Below, piece by piece: positions 1 through 10,600 of a DNA stretch of 31,900 bases. A model generated the notes under the pieces. It had not been told where the DNA came from, ran no database searches, and was given only the letters and a program-made list of their open reading frames with translations. Location: the NCBI GenBank assembly GCA_030407315.1, contig JALQPE010002043.1, positions 1 to 31,900 on the forward strand. Reading direction: 5' to 3'. This DNA comes from Asparagopsis taxiformis (Eukaryota > Rhodophyta > Florideophyceae > Bonnemaisoniales > Bonnemaisoniaceae). The position numbers and the translations under genes are program-made. Each line of letters starts with the position of its first letter. The first letter of the stretch is position 1.

Positions 1-1043
1 ACGCTTACCACGCCAGATATCCTAGAAACTCCCTTACTTACCTCGCTCATCCATCCTACCCAAAATACAAAAACCATGATCCAAAACCTTGCTATGAATA
101 ATCTGAAGTCAGCAGTCCATATCTTCGCAAAACAAGTCTGGTGCTGCAGTGAAACTTAACTTCCGTCATCAACATTCCTGCATCATCTACACAACATCGG
201 AATCAACTACAACAGTCAGACTCAAAACCAACCTTCCCTCACAGCATACTTTCAAAAACTTCACGTACCTCTCTTCCATCCTCCGCTCAATACACACCAT
301 GCGTCAACAGGCTTCCAATGAAAAATATCGCATCAACGGAAATAGTCAGACTCAAAACCCACGCTTCCCTCAATGCATACCATCGAGGGTAGAGGATGGA
401 ACGAAGGTACGTGCGCGAATCTTGATCAAGATTCGCGCACGTACAAAGCAAAGGCGTCAAAGAATCTCAGTCGGTGATGAGGGCGGAGTGGAACCTGCGG
501 CGTCGTCGACCGGACAGCTTTCTGCGTCCGCTTAAGTCTTGCTGTGCATACTCGAAATCATCGCCGGCAGAGAGATTGAGTATGGCCCAAGCCACGGTCT
601 CTGAATCCCCGAACAATGAGATCCGGATCGAGGACAACGAATATAAACATATAATCATATATATGAGAATCCATTTGCTTTCCTTACATGATCCGTGGCA
701 TATCCGCTGTAAAGCACATTCAGATTCCACGAAGTTCGGAAATAAAAAAAGTTTATTATTACAAATGAATTAATTGAAAATTCATGTCCCAGGCAGTCGT
801 TTCGTCCTTCCATGCACACGTTGCCAGCACGCAATGTGATGTAACAGTTGGAAATGATTGAACTCTTGGTTAAATTCCACCGTTGGGATGTCAGCTGGAG
901 TGAGCACAAAACTACTACCCACAAAACTACGAACACGTTACATTCCAAGTCTCGAAAGCACCACAAAATAAAATTGGTCGCATCTGGACGGCACAGTCTC
1001 CCCTGTTCAGCTCGCAATCCTCCCTTTTGCGTCAAAACTCGAC
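1..1043. other. Gene-free left edge
   Basis: I see no credible gene here. Open frames on both strands are short, of low complexity and lack recognisable domains. The stretch holds a perfect palindrome (407-444) and a diverged direct repeat around 214-250 and 345-380 (shared core agtcagactcaaaacc). It may be the 5' non-coding part of the DNA transposon whose gene begins at 1044, but I could not identify a terminal inverted repeat. Confidence 0.5.
407..444. repeat. Perfect 38-bp palindrome
   Basis: The 19-base half gtacgtgcgcgaatcttga is followed at once by its exact reverse complement, with no spacer, centred on the tgatca at 423-428. RNA would fold into an almost loop-free hairpin and DNA could extrude a cruciform. 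It could be two head-to-head transposon ends, a protein-binding site or a fold-back element. Nothing in the flanks decides between these. Confidence 0.9.
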
Positions 1044-3730
1044 ATGGAATGCAAGTATGAAGGGTGCTTCTACTACTGCGTAGATGGTTATGCGCTCGCG
1101 CTGCATGAGCGAACATGTCGCTACCGTTTCAACCCCTCTCCCCAACATTTCAACAACGCTCGTGTCCCTGCCGTCACCCATGAGCCTGCTCGAAACGGCG
1201 ACCATGATTCCCCGCAACCCAGCTCCCCAGACCCAGAATCTGGTCGTGCTTCCTCCAGCGACTCACCCTGTGACGCTCCACTGCCACCAACCTCAACCCC
1301 CTCCCGCGCAGACCTCCTCGTGCAATCCCTCGCCGCCAGTCTCACAACCCTCGAGTACAAGGCCGGCGCTGGCCGCGTGAGCGAAGTAATCACCATCCTA
1401 CAAGACCCCGCATTCTCCCTAGAAAGTTCAACAGCGCCGTTCGCACCGTAGAAGAATGTCGCCACGTTACCGCTTCCATGGTCGAAACACATTTCCGCAC
1501 CGAAGGTTACAAGAGCCACATCATTCCAGACAAAACTGGTAAGTACTCGGCACAGCTGTACCTCCGCGACCCAGTCGACATGCTCCGCAGGCAGTTAGCA
1601 CTGGCTAACGACCAAAATACTCTCTTCCACCCCTCCCCACAGACCGCCCCAGACGGCACCGGCAATATTTTCTCATCCCCTACACACAGAATTCGCGAAA
1701 ACGCTGCACCAGGTTACTAGACAGCGCGTGCAGCTCTCGGAAGATCCACAGGTCGTATGGGCAGAGGAAACTGATCCCAAACCTTCCTCCTTTGCCGGCC
1801 TCCTCCAAGTGTACTCCGACAAGAGCAGCACAAGCCTCAAGAGCTCCGCAATCGTCGCATACCCCATACACGTCACACTGCTCAACTTCTCCGCCCCCCT
1901 CCGTCGCCACTGCATCCGTACCGGCCTCACCATCGTCGGGTATCTTCCGTACATTGTGAACCCTTCGTCCAACGCCTTGTTCGGTGATGAAATGCCGACA
2001 ACCTCTAGTTCTGCTAGTCGCGCTCGCAAAATTGATATTCTTCATAAAGCACTCGAAAAAGTGTTTCGTCCCTATCCACCGCGTTCTCTTCCGGGTTCCC
2101 CTGCACAGACTCCACTGCAACTGCCCGCCAATGCTTTCCCATCCTAGCCAATTATTGCTGCGACTTTCCAGAGGCCAAAGAGCTGTCATGCACTCGCAAC
2201 AGCACTACCACCACACATCCCTGCCACCGCTGCTACATCCCCGTCACTCAACTTGAATCCAGCGCGCCACACCAGCCCCGCTCCCTCGATGATACACGCT
2301 CTGCACGCCAAGAGAGCGCTCAGGAGCATACAACTGCTCCGCTCGAAGCTCTCTCCCTCCTCGAACAACACTCTGTCCTCGAATCGACCGCTCTTTTACC
2401 CACCAACAGTCCCCCTAGACCCCTACAACATTTTCTCCTTCGAGCCTCTGCACAATCTCCACCTCGGCATCTCCAAGCTCATCAAACAGTGCATTGTCCA
2501 CCGCCTCAGCTCCCCAGACCTCTCCACCACCACTGCCTCCCATTCCGGGACACCTCGCACCTTCAAGAAGGTGAAAAAATCCATCCTCGCCGGCTCAAAC
2601 AGCATTCTGTCCGCTATCGAACGCGACTACTACATCACCGGTCTTCATGTCGACTTCTCCAAGGGTGAGAAGGGCACCAATTTGAACGGCCTCTTCACGG
2701 AGGACGGCATACGCGGCATGCTCGCAGCCAAAGACTATCACCATGTCGACATGGTGTTCCCTTTCATCGCAGCATTCATTGACACATGCTGTGACGAAGT
2801 AGAGACAGCCCCCCTCACTCCATCTGCACGCAATACTCTGACCTCGTCGCATGGGTCATGAAACGCGGTCGCATCAAGCACTGGACTGCCGCCGAACTAG
2901 AAAGCCTCCAAAACTCCATTTCCTATTTCAAACAATCAATGCTCTCCACCCTCGGCCCATTCCACACCACAGGTCTCAAAACTTTCAAGTTCCATCTTCT
3001 AGACCATCTTCCCGGTGACTTGCAGAGATATGGCGCCCTGGAACACATTGATGCAGGCCCCTACGAACACTCGCATCTTCTGTTCAAACAGAGTTATAGG
3101 AAAACCTCTCGAAGGCGCTCCACAGCCATGGAAGAGACTATTCGCCACATGGAATTCTCCTTGGCCACTCCAACTGGTCACACCCCATCCAACACATTGG
3201 GAAACGCACGCATGATATCGCCCACAGACGGTGCAGTACTCGTTCGCGACGGATTCACCGTTGCACTGCACGACTTTGCCTCCCTGCTGCCCGATGCAAC
3301 CCTCCTCGTTGCAGATATCGACGGACAGCCCGATCCTGCCACTCTTTTGCCTCTGCACAACTCCTCGTTCCCGTCTGGCACCATAACGCTATTCCAGCAA
3401 CTCGGTGACACAGCTGCACAGCGTTCCTCACCCTCGCTAGACTGCGCGCCACGGCAGAAGGCCCTCCAATACATGACATGGACATTTCCGTCACCGCGGT
3501 AAAGTCCGCCTACGTCATGGGAGGGTACGTCCCAGATGCCGACGACTTTGACCCGCACAGTGGCATGCTTCGCCCCACAAACGTGTCGAGGCACAAGCAG
3601 CAGCGCGTCTTTGCAACTTCATCATTCGGCCCCGCAAAGAGATCGCAGTACTCCTTTGTCGTCATCTCCGGAACTGCCGATGACTACAGAACCATATGGG
3701 TAGGGCGCGTCCTGGCACTGGTACGCCTGC
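1044..3730 (+). pseudogene. Decayed Plavaka/CACTA-like transposase gene, truncated by LTR element
   Basis: The protein signal runs left to right through about eight frame segments with little loss between them (about 1044-1440, 1430-1670, 1665-2140, 2140-2390, 2390-2840, 2835-3460, 3470-3730). It opens with a zinc-finger-like motif (MECKYEGC...ALALHERTC). Further on come a YSDKSS segment with ...TIVGYLP, a DFPEAKEL segment followed by a C-x2-C (HPCHRC), PLHNLHLGISKLIKQ, and an FKFHLLDHL...EHSHLLFKQSYRKTS block. This order resembles fungal Plavaka/CACTA-type transposases; that family assignment is from memory and moderate. Most frame changes are explained by one missing base, and two by one extra base. 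The reading stops exactly at the LTR (3731), so the C-terminus is lost. An inactive relic is likeliest; sequencing error cannot be excluded for some breaks. Confidence 0.6.
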
Positions 3731-5004
3731 TGTGGGACTCGTCCCGTATTGCGCTGCGAGCGGTCGCGGGAGGGACAATTCCAGGCGTCTGGAATGGGCG
3801 CCAGGAAGGGTCGCTTAAGCGGTACGCTCGAGAGCGTGAGTGGGTGCTCGATAGGGAATCAGCCGCGAAGAGCCGCGTTGGGAATCAATGGCCGCGGTGA
3901 CGTGGCAAGGCAATTGTCGCCCAAGGGCGAATGGGCGCGTGCCGCCTTGCATTGGCACCGGGCCACATTGCTTGCGCGGGACCCTTCGGCGAGCGTGCAA
4001 CGTGTAGCGATATAGGCGCGATTAGTCACACACGTGTGCGAGCGGGAGGATTCTCCCGTTACAGTTGTGCACGTGTATGTTACGGCTAGCCGTTTCTATT
4101 AGTTTACACGTAGCAACGTAGCAGCTTACTCTGTAAGGCCCCTGGGCCGCATAAACACCCCACAAGGTCCATTGGACGCCGGACCGGGACCATTGGTCCT
4201 GGTCCGGTCCCGGCAGTCTCGTTGACCATTTAAGGTCAACGGATTGACCACTAAGCTACAATAAAGGTAGATCGTCTCGGTTCCAAATCTTTCGACCGTG
4301 GTCGTTTAACTTACAACTAAACGGCGGCGGCAGTTCCCTTACCGGATACCCGCTGCTCCGTTTCGATCTCCAATTGGGGATCGCTCGCACATTTCCCCAA
4401 TTGCCCGCCGCGAGCCTCCTCCGGCGGGGGTGCACGTGGATTGCCCTAGGGCATTTCGTCTCCACGGTAGTGGAGAACCTTCCCGCTTCTTTTAACGCCG
4501 CTAGGCGACCGGGAGGGGCCTTCCGCCCACCGGGACAAGGCTGCCGACTGGGAGTGCTGTCGGTTGGCACCCCCAGCCGGTCAACCGAAGCCAACGCCCG
4601 CAGGCTTTTCAAACGGTCCCGACCGCTGCCGTCAGTGGTATCACAGTTGCGGAATACGTCGTGTGAAAACCACGCGTGGAGGCGACCACAATCCCCGCGG
4701 GGATCCATCGCGCTAAGTGCCTAGTTAACCCTTGAGTGGGTTGAGGACGGCCACGGCCGATAGATCCCTCCGGCAGGTTAGATCCAGCCGTCCCGGACCC
4801 CGCTCTACCACCCGCTACCGGGTTGGGAGACAGGTGTCCGGGCTCCGAGGGATCGATCCACCCGACACAGCCCTCGGGCTACTAGGATCGCACGAGGCGT
4901 CAACCTCGTGGAATCGGCGCTCTCACTCGTGAGTTCGAAGCCTTATCCCTATCCTCTAATCCTCCTCGGAGGTATAATCCATCTACAAGGGCTAAGGTCC
5001 TACA
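3731..5004 (+). repeat. 5' LTR of the chromovirus
   Basis: Begins tgtgggactc and ends aaggtcctaca; the same 1274 bp recur at 17798-19071. It contains a nested inverted-repeat block around 4170-4250, including gttgacc/ggtcaac, and an AATAAA at 4260-4265 just after it that could serve as a poly(A) signal. Apparent ORFs inside (for example 4374-4724 and 4732-4932) occur in both LTR copies and show no domain; I do not regard them as genes. Confidence 0.95.
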
Positions 5005-5306
5005 TTTGGTCTCTCGACCTAGAAGCGTTCGGGACGCTGTTGATCAACCTAGGTTGCTAAAACATCTCCGCTGGTGAGCATTGTACACCGCTTTGTCAGC
5101 GTCAAAAACTAGGAAAGTAACAAAGGAAAGGAAAGTATACCGTACGCGAGGTACGAAGAAAGTCAGAACGGGTACGCCCGGAGCTGCAGGCCCTGTAAAT
5201 CGACGAAGATTCGTGTGAGGTAACCGTCGACAGACGTTAAACACCGTAGCTCGGAGGAGCATAATCTCAACCAAATTATTTATATTCATTTCGGTGAGCG
5301 AACAGA
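5005..5306 (+). other. Untranslated leader with putative primer-binding site
   Basis: About 300 bp between the LTR and the gag start with no ORF on the plus strand. A primer-binding site should lie at once after the LTR. The sequence there, ttggtctctcgacctag, contains tgg two bases in and could pair with a tRNA 3'-CCA end, but I cannot match it to a specific tRNA. Its ggtc...gacc halves are self-complementary. I found no obvious complement within the LTR that would indicate Tf1-like self-priming. Confidence 0.45.
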
Positions 5307-7619
5307 ATGGCCCCCGGCATCGATGAGCCGACGGCCAGCTCACTAGCCAAGGAGCGAAAATCCTCGGCCACTACGACTACTAGTCGTAGAAAAGGGAGGG
5401 CAGCCAGCGTGCCGCGAAGCTCCCCTCCCCGAACTCGCGCAAACGCGCGAAAGAAGACTGCCTCGGCAGTTTCAGCGGCGACACCTCCAAAGTCGCCGCC
5501 CCCGGCGGAAAATGTCCACTCGCTGTCAAGCGTGGACTCAGGGATGGGCGCTAGGCCACTTACACTTCCTGTAGTGGCGCCTACCCCTAGAGGTGATGAA
5601 TTATCGGTGGCTCAAGAGCCGACGCCTGCTGCAGCGAACAGCAGAAGCGAGGGGAAGAGAGTGCTTCGCGAGCCCTCTATCCATATTGACCCGCTTCCCA
5701 GCCTCGGCTTGACCACATTGCCATCCACAGGACTGTTTTCGGACAGGCCCCCACGGATGCCAAGCACGGCCACTGCCCCTGCCAGTGCGGCTTTGAAGCA
5801 GCCGCCTGCCACGGCAGTTGCCCCGCAGGAGATCCGGGCTATCGCACGGGAGGTAGCCCGTGAAATCGCTCGCGAGGAGGTGCGTATCGACCGCGCCATT
5901 CACCCGCAGGCAGCTTATGACGATATGCGCGCCTCGCTGATCTCCGAAATCGTTCCCATCGTGACCAGACAATTGGAGTCGGTCGTGACCGAACGCGTTT
6001 ACACGCGACTCAAGACGGCCCTAAGGCTCGAAATTCCGCATCTCGTCCGGGACGCCGTGACAGAAATGCAGGACGCCGAGGCGCCGTTAAGTCCGCTCTC
6101 TCCTCGCAGCAGAGCGGGCCGGAACGATGACGCCACTCGACCGGTTCGAATGGAACCGATCGGTGGAGACCCACCGAACCATGACCCCCGCAGGGAAAAT
6201 AGGGAACATGAAGAAGCCCGTCGCTGGGTGGACCTCATGCGTGAATCATGCGCTCAAGCCCCACACCAAGAACGCCCCCGGGCGGAAGAGTCACCAGACT
6301 CGTCTTACCCCGGCCTTGTCGAAATCAGGCCGCTTAACGAGCGCTTCACGAAAGCCCTATCTTACCGCACATATAGGTTGCGGAACCAAGACAACCGCTA
6401 CGACGATGAAGTCGCCCAGCGGCTGTCCCGGACGGCAAGACAGCTCAGGCATGTCATGACCGTACCGCTCTTCACTGGTGAAGACCCAATCGCCGTTCTG
6501 GCGTTCTTGAAGAACTTCAAGTTTGCGTGTGATGAAACCGGCGTGGCCGAAGGAGCAGCCCTCCCGCTCATGAAATATTTCATGGCTGGGGAGGCTCGTG
6601 AAACGATGCTCTCTTACGTCGGCCGAGGCACGGGTTTTGCCGACGCACGTCCGGGAATTGATATCATCAATTCCTATCCGGAAGCCGTCAACTGGCTGTT
6701 ACTCGCGTACGCGAAGGAGTCGGTACTCCAACACGCGTACCGTCAAGTCACGCAAATGCGCCAAGGCGTAGCAGAGACTGAAGACCAGTTCGCCTTCCGT
6801 CTCCGAAGGGAAGCCCTGAGGTGCGGTGACGCATTCCTCGAGCGCTCCCTCATGGCGATTTACATCGATGGATTATTATCATATTCACAACACGTTGTGC
6901 GGGATGATGTGTCCAAAAACCCCCGTATGACGTTTCAGGACGTTCGTATGCGCGCGCAGAGCCTTGGCGATACTGCTCGTGAAACGCAGCGCCAACACTC
7001 CCGCCTGCGCACTAATCCCCCGATACCTACGCAGAAACGGGTCACCACGCGTAGGGTGAATACGATATCCGTAGACGAAGGAACGCTCGCGAGCGAACAA
7101 GGCAATAACGCCGTGTTGGCCGTGGCCTTCGGCGGGGAAAATACCCCGCCTCTGGATTCGGTCGATACGACTCCCATAGGAGTTTCTGAAGGAGGGGTAG
7201 AGGCTGGTGCAACCGCCCACACCCCCACTCAACGCCAGTTGGACTTCAATGGCTCCGATGGTGGTCGACGAGAAAGGGACCGTGGAAGACCCTTGGGTCA
7301 GCGACGGGAATACCCTAAGACCCCACACTCGCGAGTGTACACCAGCGCACGCACGCCGCCACGTTGCCTCGTATGCCGCAAGGTGGGTCATGTCATGACC
7401 CAATGCCGCTTACTCCCCCAGGAGGTCCGCGATAGCATCAAGGCCGCGCAGGCGCGCGAACCATACGACCAGAACGAAAGGGATATGCTACGCACCCTAT
7501 TGGTTGACACCGAAGAAGCTGAACTCCCACGGGAGTTGGACGAGCTATCGGTAGGAGGGAGCTCTTCCTCCAGCGATATTGGCCCCCACCCGGAAAACGG
7601 GATGGAGGAGGCGATGTAG
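5307..7619 (+). CDS. gag: Gag polyprotein of the chromovirus
   Basis: Encodes 770 residues of the capsid/nucleocapsid precursor. Residues 1-170 are basic and rich in Ser/Pro/Ala, probably disordered. A region at about 350-560 carries the typical retrotransposon Gag core (VPLFTGEDPIAVLAFLKNFK, later QMRQGVAETEDQFAFRLRR), which in this family assembles the particle. A CCHC zinc knuckle (CLVCRKVGHVMTQC, about residues 687-700) should bind RNA. The ATG at 5307 is the first after the leader and opens the frame. It ends in TAG at 7617-7619. The pol frame (-1) is already open from 7523, giving a 97-nt overlap for translational frameshifting. Length is above the usual 250-500 residues because of the long N-terminal extension. 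Confidence 0.92.
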   Translation: MAPGIDEPTASSLAKERKSSATTTTSRRKGRAASVPRSSPPRTRANARKKTASAVSAATPPKSPPPAENVHSLSSVDSGMGARPLTLPVVAPTPRGDELSVAQEPTPAAANSRSEGKRVLREPSIHIDPLPSLGLTTLPSTGLFSDRPPRMPSTATAPASAALKQPPATAVAPQEIRAIAREVAREIAREEVRIDRAIHPQAAYDDMRASLISEIVPIVTRQLESVVTERVYTRLKTALRLEIPHLVRDAVTEMQDAEAPLSPLSPRSRAGRNDDATRPVRMEPIGGDPPNHDPRRENREHEEARRWVDLMRESCAQAPHQERPRAEESPDSSYPGLVEIRPLNERFTKALSYRTYRLRNQDNRYDDEVAQRLSRTARQLRHVMTVPLFTGEDPIAVLAFLKNFKFACDETGVAEGAALPLMKYFMAGEARETMLSYVGRGTGFADARPGIDIINSYPEAVNWLLLAYAKESVLQHAYRQVTQMRQGVAETEDQFAFRLRREALRCGDAFLERSLMAIYIDGLLSYSQHVVRDDVSKNPRMTFQDVRMRAQSLGDTARETQRQHSRLRTNPPIPTQKRVTTRRVNTISVDEGTLASEQGNNAVLAVAFGGENTPPLDSVDTTPIGVSEGGVEAGATAHTPTQRQLDFNGSDGGRRERDRGRPLGQRREYPKTPHSRVYTSARTPPRCLVCRKVGHVMTQCRLLPQEVRDSIKAAQAREPYDQNERDMLRTLLVDTEEAELPRELDELSVGGSSSSSDIGPHPENGMEEAM

Positions 7620-10600
7620 GGGAACCGCCTCCGAGCGCCTCGACACCCGGTGTGAAATTCGCTCATTCACCGCTTCCGGGTGCTGAACAAGTTGGTCAAG
7701 CCCAAACGGCTACAAGCCAACTTGCCCCTGTAGTGCAGAACATTGTCCAAGGACAACCAGCCGGCTCAAGGGATGAGCCCGGTGACGTCTCTGTACTAAC
7801 CGTCGGAACGCGCAACTACCAAGTTGACGCGTTGCTAGGATTGACCAAGGTCAGTTTTAGTTACTTGGCCGCAGTGTTGGACACTGGGGCCAGCCTCAGT
7901 GTTATTCGAGAGAACGCGCTCCCCACTGATTGGCGGCAGCGATATCCTCTCGAAAAACTTCCCGCAGGAACTCGAGTTCTTGATGCAAACGGCCGCCGAA
8001 TGCCACCAATTGCCGTGGCAATCCTACACCTCCAGGTTGGGAAATCGACGATTCGGCAACGCTTCATAGTTGTCGAACAACTTGCTGTCGCTTGCATCCT
8101 TGGATGTGATTTCATCAACGCTCATGTTGATGCCGTACTTCCGCCAAAACGGCTGTTTATCATGCGCCATACCCAGGAACGTATACCCATTGGGTGGCGG
8201 AAGTCTCTCACGAGAGTACCAGTGCCTCAGTCGCCATTGCTACCGAGGCCGCGCAACCGCAACGTCCGCGTGGCTGCGAGTATAACCCTCCCGCCGCGAC
8301 GGACCACTCGAGTCTCCGTAATTACTTCGGAGCCAGGTCTCCAAGTCTTGGTTCCGAAGAAGGCCCTTCTTGAAGGGAAAAACATCCAGATGGCGAACGG
8401 TGTCATCAGCGCTCGTGCGTTGGTACCATTCGCCGTGGAGGTTGCCAATTTCGGCAACCGAGATGTTAAGTTGCCCAAAGGCATGGTTCTCGGACACACT
8501 GAGGGTCCGCCAGCCTCGATACTCACGGTCGGGTCCATAGAGAATGGCCCGCGCGAGGCTAACGACCCTGGGAGAACCAAAGACCCACGGGTCATCGATA
8601 ATGCCTTACCGGTTGGTGGCGAGCCACCGACGGGCGAGGCATGCCTCCGGGCAGAACCGGCGCCAGATTGGCGCCAAACCGTGTTGGACACTATCGAAGT
8701 CTCCAACCCTTCCCTTGGGAAGAAAATCATAGCGATGCTGGAAAAGCACGCGTCGATGTGGAGTGGTCACCTTGGTGAGATTTCAGCGACGCAGCACCGC
8801 ATCGACTTGAAGCCAGACACCGTGCCAATTCGGCAAGCACCGTACCGAGCGGGGCATAAAAATCGCGAGATTATAGCCACCCAGGTGCGCGAAATGCTTC
8901 AGGCCGGCGTCATCGAACCGGCACAGTCAGAATGGGCGAGCCCAGTTGTGGTTGTGCCGAAAAAGGATGGTTCGTCGCGTTTCTGCGTCGATTACCGACG
9001 GCTTAACGCCGTGACAGTTAAGGATGCATACCCCATCCCGAGGATGGATGACTGCATCGACTCCCTCGGTGAAGCAGCCATTTTTACCACGCTTGATTGC
9101 AACAGCGGGTATTGGCAGATTCCAATCGCCGAGGCGGACAAGGAGAAGACGGCTTTTACAGCACACGTTGGTTCCTACCAATTCGTGCGCATGCCTTTTG
9201 GCCTTACTAACGCGCCCGCAACCTTCCAGCGTGCGCTTGACATTCTCCTTTCGGGAGTCAAATGGCAGTTCTGCCTAGTGTATCTCGACGACGTAATTAT
9301 CTTCTCGCGAGAAGAAGAAGAACACATTGCGCACGTCGACGCCATATTGACCATTCTACGGAATGCAGGAGTCTCGCTCAAGTTCAAGAAGAGCGAGTTC
9401 TTCCGCAAGAGTGTGGATTATCTCGGACACCGCATTCGACCGGGCAAGCTCGAGGTCATAACCACTGGCCTAGATGCGATCCACGGATCATTGTACCCAC
9501 GGACGCAAACACAGCTACGGAGTTTTCTGGGTTCTTGCAACGTCTACCGACGTTTCGTTAAATCCTACGCCAAGATATCTGCGCCGCTCACGGAGTTACT
9601 AAAGAAGGGTATGCCCGTGCAGTTGGATGAGCCCTCAGATGCCCAGCTTGAGGCATTTAACGAATTGAAAAAGGCGCTCGCGTCGCCACCTATCCTACGC
9701 CTCCCGCATGCTGGGAAGCCGTACACGCTCGACGTAGACGCGTCGGACGGGCAGATGGGGTGCGCCCTATTGCAAGAACAGGAGGACAAACTGCTACACC
9801 CCGTGGGGTACTGGAGCAAAACGCTCACGGACACGCAACGCCGCTACACGACAACGGAGAAGGAATGCCTCTCGGTGTTCTGGGCTATCAGCCTCTTAAG
9901 GCCCTACTTAGAAGGGGCTCGCTTCACCGTCAGAACGGATCATAATTCGCTCACATGGATCCTGTCCATCACCCCTTCCGAGGGACGTCTAGCACGCTGG
10001 CGACTACGGTTGTCGGAGTTCGACTTCGATATTCAATACCGCCCAGGTATTAAAAACGTCGTTCCAGACGCGCTGTCGCGGATAGAGACCACCGGTGAAG
10101 ACCGAACCCCCATCGACGAGGACATACCCACCTTCTCAATCCAAGAAGGGGAGAAAACCCACGGGACCTTTACGAAGGATGATGAGTACAGAGTGACAGA
10201 GGATATGTATCCGTTGCCCTTGGGCGATTCCGTGCCGTGTTTTGTCTCCACTCACGAGTTGGTACCCGAAGCCATCTCGAGGGATGAGTGGATCCAAGCG
10301 CAACTGGTTGATGAGTTTTGTCAGACTATGCGCAAACGTATGGATGACGGAGTGGACCAGCAAGTGGTTCTTACAGAAGACGGGATCCTCGCGAGGAAAT
10401 TGCCAGCGCTCGCTCGCCCACAGGTCCTCGTGCCCGAATCGCTACGGCCTCGGCTGTTGCGTAACTATCACTACTCTGCCACCGCTGGGCATCCAGGGGT
10501 GAGGCGGATGTACGATACTCTACGACAGGGACTTTATTGGCCGACCATGGTCGTCGATGTGCACGCCACCGTGCGCGGATGCGAAACATGCGCCAGGGAT

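Noticed and set aside
655..1116. 153-codon minus-strand ORF at the left
   Set aside because: No recognisable domain, Cys/Trp scattered as in random translation, and it overlaps the zinc-finger start at 1044.
1673..2189. Minus-strand ORFs of 118 and 169 codons
   Set aside because: They lie opposite the recognisable transposase frame and mirror its codon bias.
4374..4932. Two plus-strand ORFs inside the 5' LTR (116 and 66 codons), repeated at 18441-18999
   Set aside because: They are inside LTRs, start at unremarkable ATGs, show no domain and exist only because the LTR is GC-rich with few stops.
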